Shown piece after piece: positions 1 to 10,795 of a DNA stretch of 64,000 nucleotides (position 1 is its first letter; each line of letters starts with the position of its first letter). A program made the translations under genes and the position numbers. The stretch comes from Basidiobolus meristosporus CBS 931.73 (Eukaryota; Basidiobolomycota; Basidiobolomycetes; Basidiobolales; Basidiobolaceae): positions 1-64,000 of the forward strand of contig MCFE01000281.1 of the NCBI GenBank assembly GCA_002104905.1, read 5' to 3'. Under the pieces are notes generated by a model. It searched no databases. It saw only the letters and a list, made by a program, of their open reading frames with translations, and was not told the origin of the DNA.

Positions 1-984
1 GAATGGTTTTAACAAACACCTCGACTATATGTCAGCCCAGACGGAGATAAGGTGGGTTGAAAGTTGCTCAGGAAAGGCATCAGTATTGGATTTTCAGTGA
101 CAACAAACATTTGGTGACGTCGTCAGCTGGTGACACTAATATGCTGCTTGCATATTAAAAACAGACAATTCTACATGCACTCGTCAGACTATTAGAAATA
201 AGTATTCATTGACAATAAGATCATGGCTTCCATGACTAACTAACGATTGGTAATCCAGCTCACTCGAAGAACTATGAGTACTATGTAGATTGACACAGAA
301 TGAAAACTACAGTATAAGCTTAGCCCCCATTGCACCAGTAAGTATTAGTTACGATACCAATTACGGTATCCAGAACTAGTTAGCGTCAAGTAACTTTATT
401 TAAGATGTTACAAGAACTTGCACCATCCGGCTTTTTGTTGACTTTGTTTTACGGTGTCCTAAATAATAAGAAAGTTGTGATACAGATACTAGGATGTCTA
501 AATAGCAAAGGTTTAAGGCGCACTAGATAACTCTAGAACACGCAATCAACAGGGTCTCTCTATGAACAACATCCTTTGATGAGTTCAACCATAGAATCAT
601 GGTTATGCCTGTTGGTGAATTATCAACATGTGATGGCTAGTTGGATCGATTGTTTCCTAAAACAAATATTCGTTCGGAGAGTTCCAAACTTTAAATTCTT
701 ATCTCGAGCCTGACCAATCATGAATCCGGGGCAATTCGAAGGAAGTTTCTGCGTTTTTGAATAATAACAATCTGTGGGTCAGTCGAGTCGTGGTAATAAT
801 ATGTGGATGATAAGCCTTTCACCTCCATGGCTCCATGACATTCATCTATACCGCCCAAAGGGGAGCGTTGTGCAACACTTTCTGTCAACGTCCACTTTAT
901 GATCAATATAGAAGGTGACCGACTCGAAGGAGAAGGAAGATTCAAGTGCTAGCGATACTCAAAAGACTGGAGGATTCATGGAAA
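1..984. other. Intergenic, no gene seen
   Basis: No open frame here has a signal peptide or a recognisable domain. The longest reading on the - strand (718-945) is low-information and has no promoter-like context. I see only ordinary mixed-composition spacer upstream of the first secreted gene. Confidence 0.6.
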
Positions 985-987
985 AAG

Positions 988-1028
988 TATATATAAGCAT
1001 GGTGAAGGAATGTCTATTCTCTATCCAC
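988..1028 (+). promoter_or_regulatory. Core promoter of first DPBB gene
   Basis: A TATATATAAG box lies at 988-997. It is followed by a TATTCTCTATCCACT tract at about 1014-1028 that recurs almost identically upstream of the paralogue at 3375. The spacing fits a TATA box plus initiator just before the ATG at 1035, and argues that the transcript begins after the upstream in-frame ATG at 915. Confidence 0.55.
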
Positions 1029-1034
1029 TTCAAC

Positions 1035-1634
1035 ATGCAAGTACTCAACAAGCTTCTTCTAACTACCCTCCTCTACATTACCTTTCTCCAGGGCGCGATC
1101 ATGGCCCAAAGGGTGAAGATGACTTACTACTGGGTCGCCAAGGAGAGCGATCACTCTGGACCCAAGAATGTCAATCTTCGCACCTGCACTGGAAAGACCA
1201 TCGCCAAGGTTTCAACATCCTTTGCCAACGCAGCCCGTATGGAAGGCACTGCACGTTTGAATAACGGAAAGATTGTCAACCTAGCTTGCAGTTGCGGTAG
1301 CGGCTACAACTGCTTTATGGAACTCGATCCCAAGCGGTATCCATTTGGTTTAGGCTCTCGAAGCAACGCACTTAAGCCATTCATCAGCATCTCGTCCAAC
1401 GACCTTCCGTATGGTAGCAGGGTTATGGTGCACCAATTGAAAGGATTGAAAATGCCCAACGGCATCACCCACAATGGATGTGTTCGCGTAGACGATAAAG
1501 GTTGGAGCTTTGGCAACAACCACATTGATCTGTTGGTTGGTGATAAGAAGTATTACGACCAAATCTCACGTAACTACGGATCTAAGCTTAGCTTTGTTGA
1601 TATCTCCATCTCCTCTTGCAAGCTACAAGGGTAG
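1035..1634 (+). CDS. Secreted double-psi beta-barrel (RlpA/3D-like) protein
   Basis: This encodes 199 residues. Residues 1-24 form a signal peptide (MQVLNKLLL, then a hydrophobic stretch to MA). The rest reads as a fungal RlpA-like double-psi beta-barrel of the barwin/expansin superfamily. The C-terminal part carries the 3D-type signature HNGCVRVDDKGWSF followed by NNHIDLLV, with Asp153, Asp154 and Asp165. Six cysteines in the mature part suggest disulfides. Related fungal proteins are secreted and are thought to bind or loosen wall polysaccharide; no enzyme activity is established from sequence. An open frame continues upstream to an ATG at 915, but that start lies upstream of the TATA box and has no signal peptide. 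I chose 1035 because the paralogue at 3375 begins at the same residue and has the same length. An AATAAA signal lies near 1713. Confidence 0.88.
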   Translation: MQVLNKLLLTTLLYITFLQGAIMAQRVKMTYYWVAKESDHSGPKNVNLRTCTGKTIAKVSTSFANAARMEGTARLNNGKIVNLACSCGSGYNCFMELDPKRYPFGLGSRSNALKPFISISSNDLPYGSRVMVHQLKGLKMPNGITHNGCVRVDDKGWSFGNNHIDLLVGDKKYYDQISRNYGSKLSFVDISISSCKLQG

Positions 1635-3317
1635 GATTTTTCATAAGCACAATATACCATTACACTGGATGTATCTTCAGTTGAACTGAAGCTTCTGATC
1701 GGAAAACAGTATCAATAAATGTGTGCCTATGCCAAAAAGAAGCGCCACCTCATTCCCCGATATGTACTATAGTAGTCTTGATAAATTGTGTCTTCCTATC
1801 CCATATATATTTGGGTTGGGCGAGACGATGGCAATTCTACTGAACCGCATTTATACTGCTCCCAATTAACAACGCTTCTGGAATGATCTCCGATTGTCGG
1901 CAAAGAGCAATACCCATCCATACGCCTGCATTATGCGTCTAATCTCAACCAAGATTTGAGGAAATCCGACTGCCGATCCTGCGATGCAGATGAAGGGGTG
2001 GAATATTCCTCTGTTGTTTAGTAATTATCAATCACAATTTCCTTGGATGCGTCTACTTGAAGTCGTAGTATGAAATCGGCCAATCAAACCATGGATTTGT
2101 CATCTAGATTGAACAAAATACTATTGCAGTCCTGGTGCAGTAGCTTGTTTGATCATCTCACTGATAACTTGATCAAGAAGTCTGTCTGGTATTGACTTAG
2201 TAGTCCACAGTTACTGCGATATACTTGATAGGTGTCGCGTCGACGTGACAAGAGTGGAGGCCGTGCATTGGGTGATGGAGTAATATGTGGTTTCGATATT
2301 AGAATCACATGGATCAACTCGGGAACCATGGGAAACCGCTAGTCGTCTTCCAAAGAAAATTCTATGAGGAGGGCACAAACCGGAAAATTAGGTGAGAACA
2401 AGGGGGGTATCTTTACTATGTCACCCAACGTGCATTGCGTGATACAAGCATCACTCCATCCTCGAAGAATGTTGCAATTTGCCTCTGTGTGACCAACGGC
2501 TGCCCGCTACCCAAGGAGATTTCAGACAAGGTAACATGGTGACAACCTCATGCGAGATTTATGGATGGCGATGATTTGTTGGGTCATTCGGAACATGGCT
2601 CTACTCCTGCAAGGCTATCGATCTGGATCATGCGGAGCGATCGATGCTACGTACCACCTCTGATCCCTTGACCAGGGTAATGCAAGGTTATCGAATTTGT
2701 TATGAAGGTAATCGCTATGAAGCATTTGACGGTCCTCAAACGGGCTGGCCTATGCCGCATTTAGGATATCTTGGACATTTCCGGAGATTTATAGCAATTC
2801 CCGCCTGTATTTCTTCTAAGATTCTCTGTTCAAACCGCAGCCTTCCTTGAGTTCAATGTCTAATACGAGGCCCGGTAGAACTGATTTCCTAAATTGAGTG
2901 AAAGCTCGGAGGTTCTTTAAGTTAAACATTTTGTGGCTGTCCAATTAGGACCACAGCACGCATTTTAAGGAACGCTCCAATATTTACCACATCCATCGCC
3001 AATCACAAACCGGTTAACACAAGGACGCCCTCTAATCTCAAAGGAAAAGAAAAGAATTCTAAATATATAGTCAATCTAATCCCTCTCGTTTGGCATTTAC
3101 TAGAAGCTGCCTTAGGTTTACGCACAGGCATGGTTTTGTGCGACCAATTTGATCTAAGCGGTAGCCTTTCCTGCCGGTATCTGAGATAGGATGAATATAG
3201 TAGGTGACCGACTTGAAAAATAAGGAAACCTCTTTTAGCATGATTCAAGACTGAAACGAGCGAAATAGATACCAGACCTTTGTTGTTGCGAGCTCAACCT
3301 CGACCGTAGAGAAAGGG
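1635..3317. other. Intergenic between the two DPBB genes
   Basis: There is an AATAAA at about 1713 for the preceding gene. Otherwise I see no gene. Short frames at 2644-2850 (+) and 3003-3248 (-) have no recognisable features and are probably chance. Confidence 0.55.
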
Positions 3318-3356
3318 TATAAAAAGAGAAACAAGAGACGCTTATTCTCTATCCGC
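3318..3356 (+). promoter_or_regulatory. Core promoter of second DPBB gene
   Basis: TATAAAAA lies at 3318-3325, followed by TATTCTCTATCCGCT at about 3342-3356. The second tract matches the one before the gene at 1035, so the pair keeps a shared initiator region while the rest of the upstream DNA has diverged. Confidence 0.6.
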
Positions 3357-3374
3357 TCCATAGCTGACTCGACC

Positions 3375-3974
3375 ATGCAAGTACTCAACAAACTTCTCTT
3401 GATTACCCTCCTCTACGTCGCCCTTTGCCAAACTGCCGTCATGGCCAAAGGGGTGAAGATGACCTTCTACTGGATCGCTAAAGAGAGCGACCACTCTGGA
3501 TCCAAGAGTATCGACCTCCGTACCTGCTCCGGACAGACCATTGCCAAGGTCTCGAGATCGTTCGCTGAGGCAGCTCGCATGGAGGGCACTGCCCGCTTAA
3601 GCAACGGAAAGGTTGTCAACCTTGCATGCGGCTGTGGTGGCGGCTATAGCTGCTTCATGACCCTTGACGAGAAGCGTTACCCTTACGGCCTTGGCTCTAG
3701 AAGCAACTCTCTCAAGCCATTCATCAGTATTTCTGCCAACGATCTTCCCTATGGAAGTACCGTGATGGTTAGCCAATTGAAGGGATTGAAGATGCCCAAC
3801 GGATCCACTCACAATGGATGTGTCCGCGTTGATGACAAGGGGTGGAGCTTCGGAAACAACCACATCGATCTTCTTGTCGGAGACAAGAAGTACTACGAGC
3901 AAATCGCCCGTACCTACGGGTCTAGACTTGATCACGTTGATATCAGCGTCACTTCCTGCCAGTTGCAAGGATAA
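3375..3974 (+). CDS. Secreted double-psi beta-barrel (RlpA/3D-like) protein
   Basis: This 199-residue paralogue of the gene at 1035 is colinear without gaps. Residues 1-24 are a signal peptide. Cysteines are at 51, 85, 87, 93, 149 and 195 in the mature part. The 3D-like motif RVDDKGWSF at 151-159 and HIDLLV at 163-168 are intact. The segment around residues 84-93 is rich in Gly and Cys, and LKPFISISANDLPYG is a typical barrel strand of the family. The two genes are a tandem pair 1.7 kb apart in the same orientation, with conserved core promoters, which fits a local duplication kept functional by selection. The role is inferred to be extracellular, at the wall or on a host or substrate polysaccharide. 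AATAAA lies near 4058. Confidence 0.9.
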   Translation: MQVLNKLLLITLLYVALCQTAVMAKGVKMTFYWIAKESDHSGSKSIDLRTCSGQTIAKVSRSFAEAARMEGTARLSNGKVVNLACGCGGGYSCFMTLDEKRYPYGLGSRSNSLKPFISISANDLPYGSTVMVSQLKGLKMPNGSTHNGCVRVDDKGWSFGNNHIDLLVGDKKYYEQIARTYGSRLDHVDISVTSCQLQG

Positions 3975-6812
3975 ATCACTCTAATAGCGTAGCACTGGAT
4001 GCAGACCTATCGGGCATTTCATTGAGTAGATCTTTTACTTCTGGTAAGAAAAAGCTGGAAATAAATCATGTTTGGAAACACTATATTCTTTCATTCGGAC
4101 GGCATGTTCGTTTCACCAATCATCTTGGCCCCCATTCTTGATGGATCCACTGGAGATCATGCTGGCTGGTATGGGCATGGGCATCGATGTCATTTTTCCA
4201 GAGCTGCTCTTCCCACATCTAGGCATCCGATTTAACCACCGACCATATACGGCGATGGGACACCTTTAAATTGTATCCAATCAACCGCCATTCAACAAGA
4301 AGTGGGTTGTTTACAACTCAAGGGGATTTAATTGGTGTATGTCGATTAGCGTGGCCAATTACCCAAGAGGATTCTAATCTCCGCCCACCACCTATATTAC
4401 CCGCTAAACGGATCTGGTTGTTGGCGAGAGAGCCTCGCTAAGCAGGCATGCTGGCACATCCAGAGCGATGTGGTAACTTGATCCATAAAGTACACCCCTC
4501 CGAGGAGCGACGGAATTAAAAAGCCTTCTTTCAACCATGTTCGCACCTGCTCTAGTCTGACCCAATCAAAGCAGGATGCAGCGCGAGATCTGGGTTGAGC
4601 CAAATATGGCACCAGGCTCTCCCTCAAAAGTCAGAGTAATGATCTTATGGCAGCCATTCTGGTAGACAGGTTACATGTGCAACTGTTTGAACGCAATAGC
4701 CAAGTGGCTTTCGAAGGACAGCAATCAGAGGGGCGTTTACATAGGAAGTAATCCGGGCAGCCCTTGCTGATGGATATACATCATAGGCCAACCACGGAAC
4801 ATAAAGCATCACCACCCCAACCCAGCCCTATCTCAGATCTCGCCCAGTACAGCGGGCAGACGATCTTGACGCATGAATCCACCATACCTTCCTTATGCGG
4901 AATTAACTTGGTTGTCCACCAATTGCCCATGCTTTGCCCAAACCAACGTGTTTCGTGCAAGCTTGCTGGGTGATATCTCCGATAGGCAGGTGAAAGTTAC
5001 ACACGTTCAACGCGGTAGAAGTGTTCCATGGAATCAACGCTACTGGATCGATCAATACATCGTTTAAATCCATCAAGGAATGACCAAATCCTGCGGATGC
5101 CGGGTAGGTGGTTTACCATACTTGTTCCTCTCTTTTCACGGGTACTTGGGTGTAATGTCGTGAGGTTTGTAAGGCGTGGGGTGTAATGGGGTGGGCTTAA
5201 TGGCGGTTTGCTGGGCGTTGCCAGCCGGATATACCACTAAACAGTGACCTCCCTGTTGACTATCTCAGGGATGATCGAGTCCAGACGCCGGTCTGATCAC
5301 CTCTCGGATGTCTACGACGTAATGGCTGCGTGGCGGAGCCTGTGAAGCGGTGTGCAGTACGGTCCAGCTAAGATTCATGGTGGACTCGACTCGGGTTACC
5401 GCTGGTCTCCTGAATATGTACCAAGGTACTCTAAAGGTTAAAAGGAAATCGATCATCTCGTTTAGGGTCAATCCCGCTGTTGCGGTCGGTTGGAATTAAT
5501 CGTGATGTGAGGTACTGAGGGATCGGAAATGGACGCCGAAAGGTAATTACCATTGACGATTGGCCATTCGTACAGAGCCTACAGGGGGAGGATCCAATCG
5601 TAAATATTGTATCCTAGGTGTACAACACGTAGGCGATACCAGCCAGACCGCCTGTCCAATGGTCGTGTCAGCCAGAATGATTCATCCACGAAGTGATCAA
5701 TCACTGACCATACCCCACCACATCAGAGGACAGTGAAGTCAAAATGCACGAAATCCTACTGGTGAACGGTGGATCTAAGTGGATGGGAAGTAGCGTTGCT
5801 GATGGGTTGTATCATCGAAACACCAGACTTATCCCCGAGGTTGAGCTAACATTTGTTTCGATTCCATTAACTGGTGGACCATTCTCGGCAGCAGGTGAAT
5901 TTCGTGGCGGGGTTCGTAGATGAAATTCATCTATTTTAGGATTGGTTCAAGTAGAAGTCTACCCTCATTGCTCTAAAACCACGTGTCTCTTCAAGTTTCA
6001 AAAATCCCTTTGTTGCCGTAAACAACAGGATTGCTCCTAATTATTCATGAGTTATGAATTATGATATGGCTTATTTGCGAGAGTCAGTTCATGGCTTGGG
6101 ATCATCTTTGGATGAAATCTCGCTAATTATACCGAATCGTGGAAGTACTTGAGGCAAATAACCCATACTTCTCTCCTAGAGCTTCCCCGGCACATTTGTT
6201 CTGTTTTTTTGCGAGGCTTTGCAAAAAGTACAAGTACCTTGTCTTATTACAAATACCTTATCTCATCTCAATAAGTGAACAAGTAAAAGACCACATTTCT
6301 AATTACTCCAAACACCCAAGTTCCCAATTCAACCACACAAACCACTGGAGTTTTTCCTATCACTCTTGTGACCTTGCCAAATATTAGCAGAGAATCAGGA
6401 AAGTGGAATCTGTTGATTTAACGAATACTTTTTGAGATTTGTCCAAGCAAACGAGCTAATGGGCCGCAGATGATTATCGAATGGCTATGCAACGGTTGCG
6501 GTCCTTTTGGCCATCATGAAAGCGTTTTATCCTAATAATAGTCTATTGATCTGATCTTTGGTATTTTGTGCCTGCAACCACAACGTAACACATCAAGATG
6601 CATAATATTGATCGAAACATGTCAAATAGTTGTTACACCTGGATACTCACAGGTGAAAATGCCGATATTGATGACCTTTCAATCATTAAATATTTGTTTG
6701 AATAAACAAGCGGTGGACACCTAAAGTAGTCCATGCGTATTACGATACGAACGCATATTTTGTCACCCCCGCAAGTAAATAGATGAAAATGAACCCGGTT
6801 TTCGAAGTAGTT
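3975..6812. other. Long intergenic region, no supported gene
   Basis: About 2.8 kb separates the DPBB pair from the CBM19-like group. I see AATAAA near 4058 and no frame with recognisable domains. The frames at 4397-4627 (-), 4764-4973 (+) and 6139-6387 (+) have no signal peptide, motif or paralogue in the window. Confidence 0.5.
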
Positions 6813-6930
6813 GACATTTATTATGGCTTCTTATACACATTATTAGTGGGCTATTAGTTTGAAAGAGGGGTCTCGCCGTTTTAGCAAATACCCCTTCTAT
6901 ATACTTACGGAATATTTTACACTTTGGGAT

Positions 6931-7668
6931 TTACTGGCTGGCGGTAAACTCCATGCTGGCAATGAGCTTATTGTCATCATACAGAGAGCACTTCGAGGCG
7001 ATGACGGCATCACTATTCCAGCTGGGCACAAGCTCAGACTTCTTGAAGCAGTCGTAAAGTTTGGCGCCCATAGGAAGATCTCCCTCAATATACTCCTTTG
7101 GTTGAATGATGGTGGCAGCTGTGAAGCTCTCTCCCTCAGAGTTAACCCCTTCATATTCGAAGCGATGAACAGAGTCAGGATTGCGTGCGGCAACATCCCA
7201 GAAATATCCTTGGTTTTGGTAAGCAATGAGGAAATCGTTCATATAAGCGACAGATGATGGCTCAACAGGAGTGCATTCACATGGTGAATGAACAGTTGGC
7301 TTGGGAGTGACATGAGGGATGGATTGGGTATGAATGGAGGTTGGTGCAGCCACGGAAGTAGAGTTGGCGTACACCGATGATGAAGATGAGTGATCAGGCT
7401 TGTTCACTGACTCTGGAGGTCTGTCTGCGCAAGCTGCACTAGTAGACGAGCCGAATGTGAACATCACACAAACTTGGTCTACTGGACAAGCATAATCAAC
7501 TACCTTGCCACCGGCGCATCTGTACATCAAACCAGATTTATGTTCCTCAAGGCAATGAAGGGCGGTATTTTGCATTTCCTGGCAATGCTGCTGAAGATTT
7601 TGATGTGGCAAGGCCAAAGCAACAGCAGCGAATGTCAAACAAGCGGAAAGGGAGGTGGCAAATTTCAT
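6931..7668 (-). CDS. Secreted CBM19-like plus CEC-domain protein
   Basis: This encodes 245 residues. Residues 1-19 are a signal peptide ending ALA|LP. Residues 29-80 hold six cysteines (29, 39, 51, 61, 67, 80), spaced as in fungal CBM19 chitin-binding modules (C..C..C.GG/GK..C...VC..C). A Ser/Thr-rich linker covers about 84-128. Residues 129-245 form a domain I do not recognise, with Cys130, Cys132, Cys207 and Cys227 and the blocks SPCECTPVE, FEYEGVNSEG, EGDLPMGAKLYDCF and KCSLYDDNKLIASME. The same domain occurs twice in each of the genes at 20052 and 24210, and the linker motif TPKPTVH is shared with them. The six-cysteine part is closest to the gene at 14012. This gene therefore links both groups in one polypeptide. 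A TATA box (rc of about 7735-7750) precedes the start, and an AATAAA signal for the - strand lies near 6814. Confidence 0.88.
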   Translation of the reverse strand: MKFATSLSACLTFAAVALALPHQNLQQHCQEMQNTALHCLEEHKSGLMYRCAGGKVVDYACPVDQVCVMFTFGSSTSAACADRPPESVNKPDHSSSSSVYANSTSVAAPTSIHTQSIPHVTPKPTVHSPCECTPVEPSSVAYMNDFLIAYQNQGYFWDVAARNPDSVHRFEYEGVNSEGESFTAATIIQPKEYIEGDLPMGAKLYDCFKKSELVPSWNSDAVIASKCSLYDDNKLIASMEFTASQ

Positions 7669-7734
7669 AGTGAGATCTTGTTGCTGGTATGGCCAGAGAA
7701 TGAAATTCTGTTAGTCGTAATCGGTAGCCGTGCG

Positions 7735-7750
7735 AGGTATATATACGTTC
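7735..7750 (-). promoter_or_regulatory. TATA box of the CBM19-CEC gene
   Basis: Read on the - strand this gives a TATATAC-type box about 70-80 bases before the ATG at 7668. The spacing is similar to that in the other - strand genes of the group. Confidence 0.5.
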
Positions 7751-8157
7751 TGCCCCAAATCAGCAGCAAATCATTTCTTTCTCCAGTGAACCAGTGCTCT
7801 CGACAAGCAGTAACGGTACAGTTCCAAATCCTCCCAAATTTAGCGCGATCTTCAGGCGTGGCTTGGCCCAATTAAAATGCCAATCGATGGGGAATTGGAA
7901 TCTGTCCATCCATGCTAGAGAAAGGTGGCACATTTCCGGCCGCTCCGTCACGATTGGCATGAAGACCTGGATCTGGGCAGCCGGTCAGTGTTATTGATGG
8001 CATTTCTGTCAGGGTCACCATTTTGGGATCCCAATAAGCATATCATTTCCCAGCCTCGAATGTCTTTGATGCAGCGTTCCGGGGAAATCATACACCGCCA
8101 TTATGCTGCTTTGCCATATATGAGTCTCGGTGGTTCATCTGCATCGAACGCGTAGGG

Positions 8158-8185
8158 CATCAAGATAGCGATCGATGAGATCACC
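8158..8185 (-). promoter_or_regulatory. Conserved upstream block, copy 1
   Basis: ATCAAGATAGCGATCGATGA, then GATCACC, about 490 bases upstream of the ATG at 7668. Related blocks lie upstream of the other four CBM19-like genes. It contains the palindrome CGATCG. Confidence 0.45.
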
Positions 8186-9167
8186 GACTCAAGATTTGGC
8201 ATGAATGATTTTTTCCTTTTCAACCACCTGGATCCTGAGTGACGAGAAAAAAATAAACACTCTGGTGATTGGTTTCTTTACTGGTGGAGCCGGTGAACAC
8301 CGTTGGATTTCATCCCTGCACATAGCCAGGTATTGGGGTAAGAGAACCGAGGGTGTCGTGAAATACGGTAGGGTTCGGGATGAATGATCAGGTGGTATAT
8401 CTATGGGTTAGTACATCGGCCAAAGCGACAGCAATGAGTACAAAGCAGAACCTTATCAGTCCCAGTATGGCAAAGCATTGTCTTGTTTGTTCCCATTCTT
8501 AGTCTCCATGACCAGGACATATTATTAACCTCATCCGGTTCATTTATGGTTTATCTTTGTGGGCTTTTTTTCCAGAACCAAATATGGTGGGGGAATTTGA
8601 CGAAAGGACAGCAAATAGCGAGGCTCAATTCGAAGGCATCGGTGCATACTTACATACTGTTGATCGGCCACTGAGCAGCATTCCACAAAAAAATCCTGCC
8701 GGTTTCGCATTCGCCTGCAATCTGCCACTTTCTACCAAGGTCAATTTTATTTCGAATGTGATTTCGATGTCCATGGTTTAGGAATTCATTGCTTGGTTTG
8801 TGCGATGCACTACTGTAGGCATATCGGACGGCTATCAATCATGTCGAACTATTCCTCTGAAGAAAATTGGATTCGTGAATTTTGCCAATGCTGGCGTGAT
8901 ACTCAATACGTAGCGAGTCACCTATCATTGATTCTCTGCGTATCTAAGTTGAGCAAAGAATTCAACAATGGTGATTTTCTCCTGTTAGGTCTTTATGCCT
9001 TCTATCTGGTGTTTCACATCATCCGATAAGAGTATAGAGCATATTGTGAAGTACCTCAATAATATTCAAAAGCAATACCTATCTCCGTCACTGATCGTTA
9101 CCAAATCCTTTGTCGCTTAATGACGTTCACTACCACCAACAAATCCCAGATGAACAGTAAAAGAATG
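8186..9167. other. Intergenic, no gene seen
   Basis: No frame has a signal peptide or domain. It holds only the distal upstream DNA of the 6931-7668 gene and the approach to the 3' end of the next - strand gene. An AATAAA signal for that gene reads on the - strand near 9180. Confidence 0.5.
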
Positions 9168-9690
9168 TCGTGTGGCTTTCATTTATTGGGTATTTATGCT
9201 ATGTATCTACATCGGTAGCAACGGAAAAGGCTACCTTTAGTTAGAGCCAGAGTTTTCGCCGTTGGCACTGGGAGGGAGTTGGGCACATGCGGCACTGGTA
9301 ACCGATTGCCAGGTGAACTTCACACACACTTGGTCTTCGAAGCAAGAGTAGTCCACCATCTTTCCACCTTGGCATCTCCACATTACTCCAGAGTGAAACT
9401 CATCGACACACTGAAGAGCGGTGTCTGGCTTTCCTGCGCACCATTCGTCCAGAGGCAAGGCAAGAGCGGAAGCAGCAAGAGTCAGGCCGGCGAAGAAGGA
9501 GGCAGCGAACTTCATTGTTTGTTGTGGGTTATTTGATGGTGGTTGTAAGCGGTGTTGTATGGTATTTATACTTTCGTCCTCAAGCTCCAGGCATCAATGA
9601 CTCATTTGTTCCTACAGCGGTATGGTGTTCTCGACCAGCATCGGTGGGTAGAGTCTCAAATCCTCACCAATATAGCACAGTCCTCAATGA
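9168..9690. repeat. Local duplication, copy 1 (CBM19-like unit)
   Basis: This stretch of about 0.52 kb is nearly identical to 10796-11320. It spans the 3' flank with the AATAAA, the whole CBM19-like gene, its TATA box and about 100 further bases. The visible differences are a one-base indel near 9583 and scattered substitutions towards the edges. Confidence 0.85.
9237..9515 (-). CDS. Small secreted six-cysteine CBM19-like protein
   Basis: This encodes 92 residues. Residues 1-19 are a signal peptide (MKFAASFFAGLTLAASALA). The mature part has cysteines at 26, 36, 48, 58, 64 and 77 in the CBM19-like order, with SGVMWRCQGGKMVDYSC as the core, and ends in a short polar tail. CBM19 modules bind chitin and are usually attached to chitinases. 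Here the module stands alone, as in secreted chitin-binding or chitin-shielding proteins, but binding is an inference. The encoded protein is identical to that of the gene at 10867. A TATAAATA box reads on the - strand at about 9563-9570. The start context ACAAACAATG is shared with its paralogues. Confidence 0.88.
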   Translation of the reverse strand: MKFAASFFAGLTLAASALALPLDEWCAGKPDTALQCVDEFHSGVMWRCQGGKMVDYSCFEDQVCVKFTWQSVTSAACAQLPPSANGENSGSN

Positions 9691-10795
9691 CGACTGAGTC
9701 AAATAGAAGCATCGGCTTAGAACAGGTTGCAATTTATTCTGTAAACTGCAGAGCTTAGTCCCATCAATATTAACATTGGGATCTCTGACACAAATGCTAT
9801 TTGGGATATCTAATGAGCATTTTCCTGATCATGGCTTTTTGGAATATCCGCCAGCATAATTCCACCCGAGTAACAGTAAATACGGTATCAAGATAGCGAT
9901 CGATGCGATCACGGAAAAGTTCCCCTTGGTGGGCTTTCTGTGAGATTTACGATGCTTTAGTGGCCCACAGGAACCCAAAACAGCGTTGGAATGATGGGCT
10001 AGAATGACCCAACCACCCGCATGGAATCTATTTCTTTTTAAGGACTGAAGGTTGGCCTGAGTGTGAGAAATCGAGAGTGATCAGAGGATGGAAGATTCCA
10101 TGGACATTAATGCCACTTGTTGATCTGTTTTGATTCCATTATTGTACACCAATGTCAGAATTAGCAGTATATCCTGCATAACTATACATGAACCCACCCA
10201 GATTATACAGCCCGGTAATGTCAAGTCGAGTACGTAATATCCGAGAAACGAAATGTCACCTAATTTTGGCTACATTAACAACATGACCATGATCTCTACA
10301 GTACCGTCAGCCAATTACTATGGGCCAGGTTTGGTTTGGCACTTTGAGTGGCTTACCTGGCTCTTGCGATGCATGCAACGTACACTTCTATTGGTAATGC
10401 TTCACTCGATGATACTTTCCGGACGATACTGCCTAGATTGATATCTGCTCTAGTTGCCTACTTTAATAATGAAACCATTGCGCCCCAAGAGTAACTGCTA
10501 AAGGAAATTGTTCAGAACATCTTTGTTAAATGTGAAACCTGTGGTGGGATTGATTGGGAATACTGTGCTAGAGTGATATTGCTAATGTCTCGTAAACTTC
10601 TTGGATCAAAAAGGGCCGTCGCCACTTACATATCAGTTGAGTACATTATAATGTATAAAGCCGGGTAGTTTATATGAGGTATCTTATGCATCTTTTAGCG
10701 GATTCCTTTGTCGTACATTCACTGTTGCCGGTACAGTCAAAAGCCCCTGCTCTCATCAATTCTGAAAAGCATATCTCTGATGAAAAGTGAAAGAA
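9691..10795. other. Intergenic between the twin CBM19-like genes
   Basis: It contains the conserved upstream block at 9885-9914 and otherwise no gene. A frame at 10253-10441 (+) has no supporting feature. Confidence 0.5.
9885..9914 (-). promoter_or_regulatory. Conserved upstream block, copy 2
   Basis: TATCAAGATAGCGATCGATG followed by CGATCACGG, about 370 bases upstream of the ATG at 9515. It is the best preserved version together with the one at 13031. Confidence 0.5.

Noticed and set aside
915-1034. N-terminal extension of the first DPBB gene to an ATG at 915
   Set aside because: It lies upstream of the TATA box at 988, has no signal peptide, and has no counterpart in the paralogue, which starts exactly at MQVLNK.
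3597-3968. 123-codon - strand frame opposite the second DPBB gene
   Set aside because: It is antisense to a clear gene and is not kept in the paralogue at 1035.
7474-7875. 133-codon + strand frame over the 6931 gene and promoter
   Set aside because: Antisense shadow, no features.
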